Assembly: GCF_002002885.1 (NCBI RefSeq)
Contig: NZ_CP019510.1
Location: 1,922,001 to 1,986,000, forward strand
Direction of reading: 5' to 3'
Length of the DNA: 64,000 nucleotides
Source of the DNA: Janthinobacterium sp. LM6
GTDB lineage: Bacteria > Pseudomonadota > Gammaproteobacteria > Burkholderiales > Burkholderiaceae_D
Shown here: piece after piece, positions 11,530 through 20,814 of the stretch
Layout of the letters: each line of letters starts with the position of its first letter
How positions within the stretch are numbered: position 1 is the stretch's first letter
Made by a program: the position numbers and the translations under genes
The notes under the pieces: model-generated
The model's input: only the letters and a program-made list of their open reading frames with translations
Databases searched by the model: none
Told to the model about the DNA's origin: nothing

Positions 11530-13839
11530 TCATAAGCGGGCATCTCCTATCAGGTCGGCCACTGCGTCGAGCAAGGTCTCGTCGTGGAAGCTGCCTTTGG
11601 TCAGATAATAATCGGCGCCGGCGGACAGGCCGCGCGCGCGGTCTTCCGGACGGTCCTTGTAGGATACGATCATCACCGGCAGCTTGTGCAGGTGCAGGTC
11701 TTTCTTGATCAGCGAGACCAGTTCGATGCCATCCATGCGCGGCATGTCGACGTCGGTGATCACCAGGTCGTATTCGCCGCTGCGCACCACGTTCCAGCCG
11801 TCGATGCCGTCGATGGCCACGTCGACTTCGAAGCCGCGCGCCAGCAGCAGCTTGCGCTCCATCTCGCGCACCGTCAGCGAATCGTCGACGACGAGGATGC
11901 GCTTGGCGCGGCGCTGCTGCGCGTGGCCCGCCTGCGCCAGCTGGTGCAGGCCGCCTTCGTGCAGCAGCTTGTCGATCGACAGCAGCAGATCGGGCACGTC
12001 GAGGATCAGCACCGGCTCGCCGTCATCGAGCAGGGCGGCGGCGGAGATGTCGCGCATCTTGCCGAAGATCGGGTCGATGGCCTGCACCGCCAGGCTTTGC
12101 TCGCCGCGGATGGCGTCGACCACCAGGGCATAGCTTTGCTTGCCGCGCCCGATCACCACCACCGGCAAATCGTCGGCCTGGCTGGCCGCTTCGCCCAGCT
12201 CCAGCACCTGCGCCGCCGAGACCAGGCCCAGATGCTCGCCCTTGAGCTCGAAGAACTGCTTGTTTTCCAGCGTATGGATGGCCGCTTGCGGCACGCGCAC
12301 CACGCTTTCCACCTTGACGATGGGGATGGCGTAGGCTTCGCCGTGGATGTCGATCACCAGCGCGCGCACGATCGATTGCGTCAGCGGCAGGGTGATCAGG
12401 GCGCGAAAACCCCGGCCCGGCTCCGATTCCAGGCGCACCGTGCCGTTTTGCTGGCGTATCGTCTCGTGCACGATGTCGAGGCCCACGCCGCGTCCGGACA
12501 ATTGATTGGCCGTGGCCTTCAGGCTGAAGGCGGGCAGGAACAAAAATTCCAGCAGCTCGCCCGGCGACAGCGCGGCGGCCATGGCGGGGCTGGCCATCTT
12601 GCGCTCGATGACGGACTGGCGGATTTTTTCCAGGTCCACGCCGCGCCCGTCGTCGCCGATTTCGATGCTCAGCATGCCGGCGCGGTGGCGCGCTTCCATG
12701 CGTATCGTGCCCAGCGCTTCCTTGCCTGCGTCGATGCGCTCGTACGGGCCTTCCATGCCATGGTCGATGGCATTCCTCAGCATGTGGTTCAGCGGGCTTT
12801 CGATCTTCGCCAGGATGTCGCGGTCGACCAGGGTGTCTTCGCCTTCGATTTCCAGCTGCACTTCCTTGCCCAGGCTGCGCGCCAGGTCGCGCACCATGCG
12901 GGGAAACGCGTGGATGCCGTCGCGGAAAGGGCGCATGCGCAGCGCCAGCACTTCGTCGACCATGCCTTGCGAGACGGCCAGCAGGCGCCGCTCATAGGTT
13001 TCGATGTCGGCGATGTGCTCGAGCATGAACTGCTTCAGGGGCTGCGTCTTTTGCAGCGCCAGCAGGGATTTTTCCATCAGGCCCGCGTCGCCCGAGCGGG
13101 CAATGGCTTCGTGCAGGTGCTCGATGGCGGAAAACAGGCTGCTCTGGTTGCGCTTGAAGCGCTGCAAGGCGCCGATGAACGGGTGCATCTGGTGCGCATT
13201 GATGCGCGATTCGCTGGCCAGCGACAGCAGTTTGTCGAAATTCTGCGCCTGGGCCTTGGCCGGTGCGGCACCCGTACGCGGCGCCGGCGCGGCAGCTTCT
13301 GTCGCTTCCGCTTCCGCTTCCGCGTCCTCTCCCGCCAGGCCGCTGGCCACGGGAGCCTGTGGCGCCTCCGCTGCCGGCGCTGGCACGGGTGCCGGCGCCG
13401 AGGGCAGGGCCGGCAATTCGGGCAGGTCGGCGATGCCGGCGATGGCGTTCAGGGTCTGGTCGATCTGCGCCGCATTCGCGGCCAGCCATGCTTCGGCGCC
13501 CGCGTCGTCCAGGCGCGACAGCTGCACGATCAGGTCGACGCCCGACAGCAGCACGTCGACCCGCTCCGGCGTGAGTTTCAGGCGGCCGTGCTGGGCGGCA
13601 ACAAAACTGTCTTCCATGCCGTGCGCCAGCTGCACCACCACTTGCAGGCCGACGATGGCGGCGGCGCCCTTGATCGAGTGCGCCGCGCGCATCATCGCTT
13701 CGACGGCGGCCGCATCGCCCGCATGGCGCTCCATGGCCAGCAATCCATCGGTGAGAATCTGGGTCTGGCTGTCCGCCTCCATGCGGAACAGGTCCAGCAT
13801 GGAAAAGGCACTCAGGTCGCCGTGCTGGTCCTGGCTCAT
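11530..13839 (-). CDS. wspE: WspE: hybrid CheA-type histidine kinase with C-terminal receiver
   Basis: 769 residues. Domain order: HPt (about 1-110, phosphorylated H54 in AAHSIKGAA), an Ala/Pro/Glu-rich linker (about 150-205), a dimerisation region, the HATPase core (HMLRNAIDHGME as N-box, then GDDGRGVD and GRGVGLDIV), a CheW-like domain, and a C-terminal receiver (about 645-765) with VITDVDMPRMDG. It should phosphorylate WspR and WspF. The start overlaps the wspD stop by ATGA at 13836-13839, indicating translational coupling. Confidence 0.93.
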   Translation of the reverse strand: MSQDQHGDLSAFSMLDLFRMEADSQTQILTDGLLAMERHAGDAAAVEAMMRAAHSIKGAAAIVGLQVVVQLAHGMEDSFVAAQHGRLKLTPERVDVLLSGVDLIVQLSRLDDAGAEAWLAANAAQIDQTLNAIAGIADLPELPALPSAPAPVPAPAAEAPQAPVASGLAGEDAEAEAEATEAAAPAPRTGAAPAKAQAQNFDKLLSLASESRINAHQMHPFIGALQRFKRNQSSLFSAIEHLHEAIARSGDAGLMEKSLLALQKTQPLKQFMLEHIADIETYERRLLAVSQGMVDEVLALRMRPFRDGIHAFPRMVRDLARSLGKEVQLEIEGEDTLVDRDILAKIESPLNHMLRNAIDHGMEGPYERIDAGKEALGTIRMEARHRAGMLSIEIGDDGRGVDLEKIRQSVIERKMASPAMAAALSPGELLEFLFLPAFSLKATANQLSGRGVGLDIVHETIRQQNGTVRLESEPGRGFRALITLPLTQSIVRALVIDIHGEAYAIPIVKVESVVRVPQAAIHTLENKQFFELKGEHLGLVSAAQVLELGEAASQADDLPVVVIGRGKQSYALVVDAIRGEQSLAVQAIDPIFGKMRDISAAALLDDGEPVLILDVPDLLLSIDKLLHEGGLHQLAQAGHAQQRRAKRILVVDDSLTVREMERKLLLARGFEVDVAIDGIDGWNVVRSGEYDLVITDVDMPRMDGIELVSLIKKDLHLHKLPVMIVSYKDRPEDRARGLSAGADYYLTKGSFHDETLLDAVADLIGDARL

Positions 13840-14522
13840 CGTAATAGTCTCGCAAGTTGAAAGCCGATCAGCGCCGTGTCGAGGCAGCCGATGCGCATGT
13901 CGCCCTCGGTGATGACGCCGGACAGGTAGCGCGACAGGCCCTTGTTGATGGTGGCCGCCGGCGCTTGCACGGTGCCCGACGCATAGCGCACGATGCCGTG
14001 CAGGTCGGCTACGGGCAGCGCGTAGGCCTGTTCTTCCCAGCGCATCAGCAGCAGGCGCGCGAAGGTATGACGGCCGCGGGCCGCTGGCGCGCCCTGTTCG
14101 TCGATGCCCAGCAAGTGTGCCAGCGACATGCACGGATACAGCTTGCCGCCGATATTGACGATGCCCGCCAGGCCGCGCCCCCCGCGGTGCGGCAGCACGT
14201 GCGGCTTGGCCTGCGGCGCCACGGAGTCGAACACGCGCGTGGGCAGCGCCAGCCATTCGCGGCCGATGCGAAATACCAGCGCCGAGCTGTCGCGCACTTC
14301 GCCGCCCGCATCGATCTGGCGGAAGTGGCTGGCCCAGTCGCGCTGGTAATGTTCATCCACGGGCCGCTGCAGGTTGCGCTGGGCGGCGCCCGCATACACG
14401 TCGCAGTTGCGGCAATGCACGTTGGCCGGCAGCCTGGGGCAGCTCTGGTCGCCGACCACGCCGATATGGTTCCAGCAGTCGTCGATGACGTCGGGGGACT
14501 CGGTGGCGATGAGGTTGGTCAT
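13836..14522 (-). CDS. wspD: WspD: CheW-like adaptor with N-terminal cysteine motif
   Basis: 228 residues. The CheW-like SH3-type domain covers about 75-225 (ALVFRIGREWLALP, GIVNIGGKLYPCMSLAHLLGI). The N-terminal part carries four cysteines in the order CW, CP, HC, NC within the first 45 residues, ending VHCRNCDVY. This is an unusual addition compared with a plain CheW and could bind a metal. It couples the receptor WspA to the kinase WspE. It lies 9 bp after wspC and overlaps wspE by four bases. Confidence 0.88.
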   Translation of the reverse strand: MTNLIATESPDVIDDCWNHIGVVGDQSCPRLPANVHCRNCDVYAGAAQRNLQRPVDEHYQRDWASHFRQIDAGGEVRDSSALVFRIGREWLALPTRVFDSVAPQAKPHVLPHRGGRGLAGIVNIGGKLYPCMSLAHLLGIDEQGAPAARGRHTFARLLLMRWEEQAYALPVADLHGIVRYASGTVQAPAATINKGLSRYLSGVITEGDMRIGCLDTALIGFQLARLLR

Positions 14523-14531
14523 GCTTGCCCC

Positions 14532-15788
14532 TTAGTTGGACGCCTGGCGGCGCTGGTAAATGCGCGCCGCGCGCGCCTTCAGGGTGGCGGCGGCCGTGTG
14601 GTTGCCATTGCGTTCGGCCAGCAGGGACAGGTGGCACAGTGCCTCGTAATGGTCGGGCTGCAGGTAGATGCAGCGGCGCCAGTAATCGTCGGCCAGGTCC
14701 ATCTTGCCGGCCAGTTCATTGATGATGCCCAGCATGAAATACGCTTCCGCCGCCTCGGGCACGCGCGCCAGGTGGGCGTGGCATTTTTCGCCCGCTTCGC
14801 GCAACTGGCCACGGTCGGCCAGCAGGCGCGCCTCGGCCAGCAAATCGGCTTGCGCGGCTTGCGCGGCCGGCGCCGGCGGGGACGATGGCACGGACACGGG
14901 GCGCGTGCGCGGCGCTGTCGCGGCGGCAGGGGCGGCTGCGGCGGTGCGCCTTGGCGCGGGCGGCACGCTGCGCAGGGGGCGCGCGGCCGGCAGCGGCGCC
15001 ACCTGCGCGGGGCTGGCCGGCGCCGCCGTTTCCTTCTTCAGGGCGAAGGCCTGGCGGAACTGCAGTGTCGCAAAGCCGTTCTGGCAGAACGACGGCACTT
15101 CCGCATAGCCGGCCAGCAGCATGCCGTCGTCGGCCAGCAGGGCGGACAGGTTGTGGATGGCCGCGCGCGTGGTCGGCTTGTCGAAGTAAATCAAGAGGTT
15201 GCGGCAAAAGATGACGTCGTAATGGCGGCTGTAGGTGGCGGTGTCGAATTGCAGCAGATTGCCCTGCCTGAAGGTGACTTGCTCGCGCAAGGAGTCGATG
15301 ATGCGGTAGGCGTCGTCGGCCACGTGCGTGAAATAGCGCTCGCGGAAGGCCACGTCCTGCGCGCGGAAGGCGTTGCGGCCATATACGCCGGCCTGCGCCC
15401 GCTCGATGCAGCCGGGACTCAGGTCATACGCGTCGATGCTGAACGCCTGTTTCGGCACGCCGCCGTCGCGCAGCGCCATGGCCATCGAATACGGTTCCTC
15501 GCCGCCCGCGCACGGGATCGACAGGATGCGCGTGGCGCGCCCGCGCGCCCAGCGTTCCTGCACCAGTTCGACGGTGACGTAGAACGCCTGCGGGTCGCGG
15601 AACAGCCACGATTCCGGCACCACCACCAGCTCGATCAATTGCGTCATTTCGGCCGGCGTAAGCGCTTGCAGGTAGGCTTCGCTATCGCTGAAGCCCGTTT
15701 GCTCCATGCGCTGGCCGACGGCCCGTTCGGCCACGGCTTTGGAGACGGACAGGCCGGTCGCGCGGCGCAGCAGGGCTTGTGCCGTCAT
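14532..15788 (-). CDS. wspC: WspC: CheR-type chemoreceptor methyltransferase with TPR tail
   Basis: 418 residues. The CheR domain (about 10-265) has the SAM-binding IPCAGGEEPYSMAMAL and the FCRNLLIYF motif. It methylates glutamates of WspA using S-adenosylmethionine. An Ala/Pro-rich linker (about 265-320) leads to tetratricopeptide repeats (about 325-410; EAYFMLGIINELAG, ALCHLSLLAERNG) as in other WspC proteins. The start overlaps the wspB stop by ATGA at 15785-15788. Confidence 0.92.
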   Translation of the reverse strand: MTAQALLRRATGLSVSKAVAERAVGQRMEQTGFSDSEAYLQALTPAEMTQLIELVVVPESWLFRDPQAFYVTVELVQERWARGRATRILSIPCAGGEEPYSMAMALRDGGVPKQAFSIDAYDLSPGCIERAQAGVYGRNAFRAQDVAFRERYFTHVADDAYRIIDSLREQVTFRQGNLLQFDTATYSRHYDVIFCRNLLIYFDKPTTRAAIHNLSALLADDGMLLAGYAEVPSFCQNGFATLQFRQAFALKKETAAPASPAQVAPLPAARPLRSVPPAPRRTAAAAPAAATAPRTRPVSVPSSPPAPAAQAAQADLLAEARLLADRGQLREAGEKCHAHLARVPEAAEAYFMLGIINELAGKMDLADDYWRRCIYLQPDHYEALCHLSLLAERNGNHTAAATLKARAARIYQRRQASN

Positions 15789-16240
15789 GCCGCGCCCGCG
15801 TCTTGAAACAGCAGCGCGCGCACGTCGGGCGGCAGCAGGTGTTCGAGTTCGACCAGTTGCACGATGCCGTCGGTGTCGCTGGCCACCTGGCCCAGGAACG
15901 GTGCCGTGGCCACGCCGCTATCCTCGAGCTTGTCCGTTGCGATGTCGGCGATGCCGCGCACCTGCGTGGCCAGCAAGCCCAGCGCATGCGTGGCGCCGCC
16001 AGGCGCGCGGTAGTCGACGATGACGATGCGCGTGTCGAACTGCGCGGCGGCGGCCGGCAGCCCCGCCAGGCGCGACAGGTCGATCACGGGCACGGGCGTG
16101 CCGTGCAAGTCCATCAGGCCGGCCACGTAATCGGGCGTGAGCGGCAACTGCTTCAGCTCCAGCAGCGGCAAGACGCGCACGATGCCGGCCAGGGGCAGGC
16201 CATAGCGGTCGCGTCCGATGTGAAAGAGCAGCACTTTCAT
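15785..16240 (-). CDS. wspB: WspB: CheW-like scaffold protein
   Basis: 151 residues, a single CheW domain: MKVLLFHIGRDRYGLPLAGI at the N-terminus and GLMDLHGTPVPVIDLSRLAG in the middle. It links the WspA receptor to the kinase. The ATG at 16240 starts directly at the domain and is 4 bp past the wspA stop; an upstream start at 16297 would lie inside wspA. Confidence 0.9.
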   Translation of the reverse strand: MKVLLFHIGRDRYGLPLAGIVRVLPLLELKQLPLTPDYVAGLMDLHGTPVPVIDLSRLAGLPAAAAQFDTRIVIVDYRAPGGATHALGLLATQVRGIADIATDKLEDSGVATAPFLGQVASDTDGIVQLVELEHLLPPDVRALLFQDAGAA

Positions 16241-16244
16241 GGGA

Positions 16245-18056
16245 TCAGATGGTGACGGCGAAGGTCGACACGCTCGACTGCAGGTCGCCCGCCGCATATT
16301 GCAGCTGGTGCACCGCTTCGCTGGTGGCCTTCAACGATTCCACCGTCTGCTGGGTGGCGTCGTTGAGCTGCATCATGGTGTCGGAAATTTGCGACGCGCC
16401 GATCGCTTGCGACTGCATGCCTTGCAGCACGGCATCAAATTGCGGCGTGAGTTTTTGCACCTGGTCCATCACGGACGACAATTGCTCCGCCACTTGCCGC
16501 ACTTCGCCCACGCTGCGGCGAATTTCTTCCGAGAATTTATCCATGCCCATCACGCTGGCGGATACGGCCGACTGCATTTCCTTGAGCATTTGCTCGATAT
16601 CCCAGGTGGAAACAGAGGTCTGGTCGGCCAGGCGGCGGATTTCCGTCGCCACGACGGAAAAGCCGCGGCCCGCTTCGCCCGCTTTTTCCGCCTCGATGGC
16701 GGCGTTCAGCGACAGGATGTTGGTCTGGTCGGCCACTTTCGTGATGGTGATCAGTACGCTGTTGATATTGCTGGCTTTTTCCGACAGGGCCGCCAGCTTG
16801 GCGTTGATGGAATCGGTGGCCGAGACCATGTGCTGCATGGTCGAATCCATGCGCTTGAGGTTGTTTTGGGCTTCGGCCGTCGCATTCGTCGTGTAGTCGG
16901 CCACGGCGGTGGCGTCTTCCATTGTTTTCAGCAACTGGCTCGTGTTGGCCGAGATTTCCTTGGTGGTGCTGAGAATTTCCACGCTCGTTTGCGCTTGCTC
17001 AATGCCTGTGGCTTCCTGCTGGCGCGCCGAGGCGGCGATTTCCGTGGCGGACGTCGTCACCTGGATGCCGGCCTTTTGCACATTGTTGAGCAGGCTGCGC
17101 AGGTTTTCAAACATCTTCGCCAGGCCGTTGCCCAGTTGGCCGATGGCGTCGCTGCCCGTGATGCCGACCTTGCCCGTCAGGTCGCCCGAGGCCGCCTTCG
17201 ATACCACTTCCAGCAGCGAGTCGACCTTGGCCCGCAAGCTATTCGTAGCGGCCAGTTCATTGGCCTGGTTGTCCTGGATGGTTTGCGCCATGCGGTTGAA
17301 TTCTTCCGTCACCTGACCCAGTTCGTCGCGTGAAATGATGGCGGCGCGCGCGCTTTGCTCGCCGCCGGCGATGCGCCCGACGGCTTCCGTCAGGTTGTTC
17401 AGCGGGCTGAGGATGGAGCGGCCCAGCAGATAGGAAATGCCCAGCGCCAGCACCACGCACAGCAGGCCGCCCAGCGCCAGGGTCAGCATCATGGTTTCCT
17501 GCAATTTTGCCGTGGTAGCCGTGCGCTCGGCCAGCAAGCGGGACTCTTCTGCCGCCGCTTCGTCGAGCAGCTTGTTCGCTTGTGCGACGGCCGGGTAACC
17601 GGTCGGCGGCATGGTGCGCGCCACCGATTCCGTGGCGCCTGGCGCATTGCCCAGGGCGCGGCGCTTCTCGATCAGGGGCGTGATCCACTCCTTGACCCAG
17701 GCGGCGGTCAGCGCGTCGATCTTGCGGAAGCGTTCCGATTGCACCTTGTTGTCCACCGTCATGCTGATAGCTTTTTGCGTATGCTGGCTCAGCACCCCTG
17801 TTTCATCGGTTTCCGGCGTCAGCGAGGCTTCGTTGCCGGTCAGGATGAAGCCGCGCGCTTCCACCTGGATTTGCAGGATGGAATTGTGAATCTTGTCGAT
17901 CTCGACCTGCACTTCCATCGTGTGCCGGTCCCATGCATTGGCTTCCGACAGCCGCGAAAAGCTGTTGTAGGCCACGCCCAGCAAGATCAGGATGATGGCC
18001 ACGATGGAGCCGAAGCCCAGGTACAGTTTATTCTTGATACTCAGGTCTTTGAACAT
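16245..18056 (-). CDS. wspA: WspA: methyl-accepting chemotaxis-type surface sensor
   Basis: 603 residues. TM1 spans about 11-32, then comes a periplasmic sensor of about 155 residues, TM2 (about 189-211), HAMP (about 212-265) and a signalling coiled coil. The conserved hairpin tip is at 441-466 (ADQTNILSLNAAIEAEKAG). It is the membrane input of the Wsp surface-contact pathway. The ATG at 18056 (MFKDLSIKNKLYLGFG) is chosen because it places a normal TM1 at the N-terminus. The frame stays open upstream to 18152, but that stretch is the palindromic repeat B1, not coding. It is the first gene of the wsp operon. The sensor domain is the part most likely to differ from the Pseudomonas protein. Confidence 0.92.
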   Translation of the reverse strand: MFKDLSIKNKLYLGFGSIVAIILILLGVAYNSFSRLSEANAWDRHTMEVQVEIDKIHNSILQIQVEARGFILTGNEASLTPETDETGVLSQHTQKAISMTVDNKVQSERFRKIDALTAAWVKEWITPLIEKRRALGNAPGATESVARTMPPTGYPAVAQANKLLDEAAAEESRLLAERTATTAKLQETMMLTLALGGLLCVVLALGISYLLGRSILSPLNNLTEAVGRIAGGEQSARAAIISRDELGQVTEEFNRMAQTIQDNQANELAATNSLRAKVDSLLEVVSKAASGDLTGKVGITGSDAIGQLGNGLAKMFENLRSLLNNVQKAGIQVTTSATEIAASARQQEATGIEQAQTSVEILSTTKEISANTSQLLKTMEDATAVADYTTNATAEAQNNLKRMDSTMQHMVSATDSINAKLAALSEKASNINSVLITITKVADQTNILSLNAAIEAEKAGEAGRGFSVVATEIRRLADQTSVSTWDIEQMLKEMQSAVSASVMGMDKFSEEIRRSVGEVRQVAEQLSSVMDQVQKLTPQFDAVLQGMQSQAIGASQISDTMMQLNDATQQTVESLKATSEAVHQLQYAAGDLQSSVSTFAVTI

Positions 18057-18088
18057 GGTGGCTCCGGAAGCGGGAAGTTTTCGACTAA

Positions 18089-18210
18089 GAGCGCCTAACA
18101 GAACCGTAGCGAGCGGCAGCGAGTTGCGGCTGAGAAGCGCAACTGTGCGCATGCACAGTGAGCATCGCAGGCCGCAAATCGCGCCGCGCAGTAGCTTATG
18201 TTAGGTACTC
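18089..18210. repeat. Palindromic repeat family B, copy 1
   Basis: A 122-bp palindromic element. The ends GAGCGCCTAACA and TGTTAGGTACTC pair at 10 of 12 positions. The centre holds a perfect hairpin ACTGTGC-GCAT-GCACAGT. The body shares the AACCGTAGCGAGCGGCAG and GGCTGAGAAGCGCAAC blocks with copy 2 at 44349-44469, on the opposite strand. It lies just upstream of wspA and would fold in its mRNA leader. Confidence 0.85.
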
Positions 18211-18218
18211 TAAATTGC

Positions 18219-18247
18219 ACTGTAGCATTTTGCCATGCGGACAGCAA
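18219..18247 (-). promoter_or_regulatory. Putative sigma-70 promoter of the wsp operon
   Basis: On the minus strand, TTGCTG (18247-18242) and TACAGT (18224-18219) are separated by exactly 17 bp. They match consensus at 3/6 and 4/6 positions. Transcription would begin near 18211-18212, that is at the edge of repeat B1. Prediction only. Confidence 0.4.
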
Positions 18248-18295
18248 AATGGGGTGCGTGCAGGGCCGTAAATCGCGGCCGAGTGCGTTTCAAAC

Positions 18296-18324
18296 GTAAA
18301 AAAGCCGCCCGTAGGCGGCTTTGC
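18296..18324 (-). terminator. argG terminator
   Basis: Hairpin AAGCCGCC/GGCGGCTT with a run of six T on the minus strand (seen as AAAAAA on the plus strand). It lies about 35 bp after the argG stop. Confidence 0.85.
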
Positions 18325-18357
18325 TTGGCGCGGGAGGTAGTGCCTCCCGGCAACTAA

Positions 18358-19593
18358 TTACTTCTGGCCGCGTTTTTCGCGGGCGATGGCGGCGATGCGC
18401 ATGCGCAAGGCGTTCAGCTTGATGAAGCCGCCGGCGTCGGCCTGGTTGTAGGCGCCGCCGTCTTCGTCGAAGGTGGCGATGTTCATGTCGAACAGCGAAT
18501 CCGTCTTCGAATCGCGCGACACGACGATCACATTGCCCTTGTACAGCTTGATGCGTACCCAGCCGTTCACGGTTTCCTGCGTGTGGTCGATCAGGGTTTG
18601 CAGGGCAACGCGCTCGGGCGCCCACCAGTAGCCGTTGTAGATCATCGACGCGTAGCGCGGCATCAGGTCATCTTTCAGATGGGCAACTTCGCGGTCCAGG
18701 GTGATCGATTCGATGGCGCGGTGGGCTTTCAGCATGATGGTGCCGCCCGGGGTTTCATAGCAGCCGCGCGATTTCATGCCGACGTAGCGGTTTTCCACCA
18801 GGTCCAGGCGTCCCACGCCATGCTTGCCGCCAACTTTGTTCAGTTCGGCCAGCACGGTGGCGGGCGACATGCGCACGCCGTTGATGGCGACGATATCGCC
18901 TTTTTCGTATTCGATGTCCAGGTATTCCGCTTCGTCCGGCGCTTTTTCCGGGCTGACGGTCCAGCGCCACATGGTTTCTTCCGCTTCGGCGCTCGGGTTT
19001 TCCAGGTGGCGGCCTTCAAAGCTGATGTGCAGCAAGTTGGCATCCATCGAGTACGGCGCGCCGCCGTTCTTGTGCTTCATGTCGATTTCGATGCCGGCAT
19101 CTTCCGCGTACTTCAGCAGTTTTTCGCGCGACAGCAAGTCCCACTCGCGCCATGGGGCGATGATTTTCACGCCAGGCTTGAGCGCGTAGGCGCCCAGCTC
19201 GAAACGCACCTGGTCGTTGCCCTTGCCGGTCGCGCCGTGCGAGATGGCGTCGGCGCCCGTGGCGTTGGCGATTTCGATCAGGCGCTTGGCGATCAGCGGA
19301 CGGGCGATCGAGGTGCCCAGCAGGTATTCGCCTTCGTAGACGGTGTTGGCGCGGAACATCGGGAAGACGAAATCGCGCACGAATTCCTCGCGCACGTCTT
19401 CGATATGGATGTTTTCCGGCTTGATGCCGAATTTGATGGCCTTGGCGCGCGCCGGTTCCAGTTCTTCGCCCTGGCCCAGGTCGGCCGTGAAGGTGACGAT
19501 TTCGCACTGGTAGTTATCTTGCAGCCATTTCAGGATGACGGAGGTGTCGAGTCCGCCGGAATAGGCCAGGACTACTTTTTTAATGTCGCTCAT
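18358..19593 (-). CDS. argG: Argininosuccinate synthase
   Basis: 411 residues, typical length. It joins citrulline and aspartate using ATP to give argininosuccinate, the penultimate step of arginine synthesis. The N-type ATP pyrophosphatase P-loop [11 protein letters not shown] is at residues 9-19. [18 protein letters not shown] and [12 protein letters not shown] are further family signatures. Cytosolic. It lies 69 bp downstream of argF on the same strand, so the two are probably co-transcribed. Confidence 0.97.
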   Translation of the reverse strand: MSDIKKVVLAYSGGLDTSVILKWLQDNYQCEIVTFTADLGQGEELEPARAKAIKFGIKPENIHIEDVREEFVRDFVFPMFRANTVYEGEYLLGTSIARPLIAKRLIEIANATGADAISHGATGKGNDQVRFELGAYALKPGVKIIAPWREWDLLSREKLLKYAEDAGIEIDMKHKNGGAPYSMDANLLHISFEGRHLENPSAEAEETMWRWTVSPEKAPDEAEYLDIEYEKGDIVAINGVRMSPATVLAELNKVGGKHGVGRLDLVENRYVGMKSRGCYETPGGTIMLKAHRAIESITLDREVAHLKDDLMPRYASMIYNGYWWAPERVALQTLIDHTQETVNGWVRIKLYKGNVIVVSRDSKTDSLFDMNIATFDEDGGAYNQADAGGFIKLNALRMRIAAIAREKRGQK

Positions 19594-19662
19594 ATTGCTT
19601 CCAGTTGTCGTTGTCGATGTATGTATTGCGATGCTGCCAGGTGTTATGCAGTGCCTGGCGAA

Positions 19663-20583
19663 TTAGTTGATTTTACCGAGTAACAGGTATTCGATCAGCG
19701 CTTTTTGCACGTGCAAACGGTTTTCCGCCTCGTCCCACACCACCGATTGCGGGCCGTCGATCACTTCGGCGGCCACTTCCTCGCCGCGGTGGGCGGGCAG
19801 GCAGTGCATGAACAGGGCGTCGGGCGCGGCGCGGGCCATCTTCGCGCCATCGACGATCCAGCCGTCGAAGGCGGCGATGCGCGCCGCGTTTTCCGCTTCG
19901 TAGCCCATGCTGGTCCACACGTCCGTGTTGACCAGGTGCGCGCCTTCGCAGGCGTCCGATGGATTGGCGAAGAAGGTATAGCGCTCGGTCTTGACTTGCG
20001 CCAGGTCAATGTCGTAACCCTTCGGCGTCGACACGTTCACATGGAAGCCGAACACTTCGGCCGCTTGCAGCCACGAGTACAGCATGTTGTTGGCGTCGCC
20101 GATCCAGGCGACCACCTTGCCGGCGATCGAGCCGCGGTGTTCGATGTAGGTGAAGATGTCGGCAAAGACCTGGCACGGGTGGTGTTCATTGGTCAGACCG
20201 TTGATCACCGGCACGCGCGAATTGGCGGCGAAGCGCTCGATGATTTCCTGGCCGAAGGTGCGCACCATGATGATGTCGCACATGCGCGACATGACCTGGC
20301 CCGCGTCTTCCACCGGCTCGCCGCGGCCCAGCTGGGAGTCGCGCGTGTTCAGGTAGATGGCGGCGCCGCCCAGCTGGTGCATGCCCGCTTCGAACGACAG
20401 GCGCGTGCGGGTCGAGTTCTTTTCAAAGACCATCACCAGGGTGCGGTCGATCAGTGGATGGTAGATTTCGTAGTTCTTGAACTTGCGCTTGATCAGATGG
20501 GCGCGTTCGATCACATATTCGTACTCTTCCAACGTGAAATCGGAGAACTGGAGGTAGTGCTTGATCGGTTTTTTTGTCGACAT
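19663..20583 (-). CDS. argF: Ornithine carbamoyltransferase
   Basis: 306 residues. It transfers the carbamoyl group from carbamoyl phosphate to ornithine, giving citrulline, the substrate of ArgG. Signatures: KNSTRTRLSFE (carbamoyl phosphate binding), the HPCQ motif in NEHHPCQVFAD, and the ornithine-binding MHCLPAHRGEE. The ATG at 20583 (MSTKKPIKHY) is preferred over an in-frame ATG at 20592. Upstream lies 285 bp without a gene (20584-20868), which should hold the arg promoter; I see no clear ARG box there. Confidence 0.97.
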   Translation of the reverse strand: MSTKKPIKHYLQFSDFTLEEYEYVIERAHLIKRKFKNYEIYHPLIDRTLVMVFEKNSTRTRLSFEAGMHQLGGAAIYLNTRDSQLGRGEPVEDAGQVMSRMCDIIMVRTFGQEIIERFAANSRVPVINGLTNEHHPCQVFADIFTYIEHRGSIAGKVVAWIGDANNMLYSWLQAAEVFGFHVNVSTPKGYDIDLAQVKTERYTFFANPSDACEGAHLVNTDVWTSMGYEAENAARIAAFDGWIVDGAKMARAAPDALFMHCLPAHRGEEVAAEVIDGPQSVVWDEAENRLHVQKALIEYLLLGKIN

Positions 20584-20814
20584 AATGACCACTTGAAGAT
20601 GCGCAGGCCGCCGGCGGCGTGCCTTTCCCGCCGGGTTGCATCAGCGTACAACATCTCGTCTGATGACTGCCTCGCCCGGCGCGCTGCTGTGTTGATCGGT
20701 GCCAGCGCGACGCCTGTCGCGCGGTACGATGCAGTTTGCCAAGTTGAAAATAATGCAATGGCAAGTACTTCAGCCGTTCAATTATAAGGGTTTTGCTTTT
20801 AGATTGGAAAGACT

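Noticed and set aside
18057..18152. N-terminal extension of wspA starting at 18152
   Set aside because: The extension is encoded by palindromic repeat B1, and copy B2 shows similar chance translation. The ATG at 18056 gives a proper membrane-helix start.
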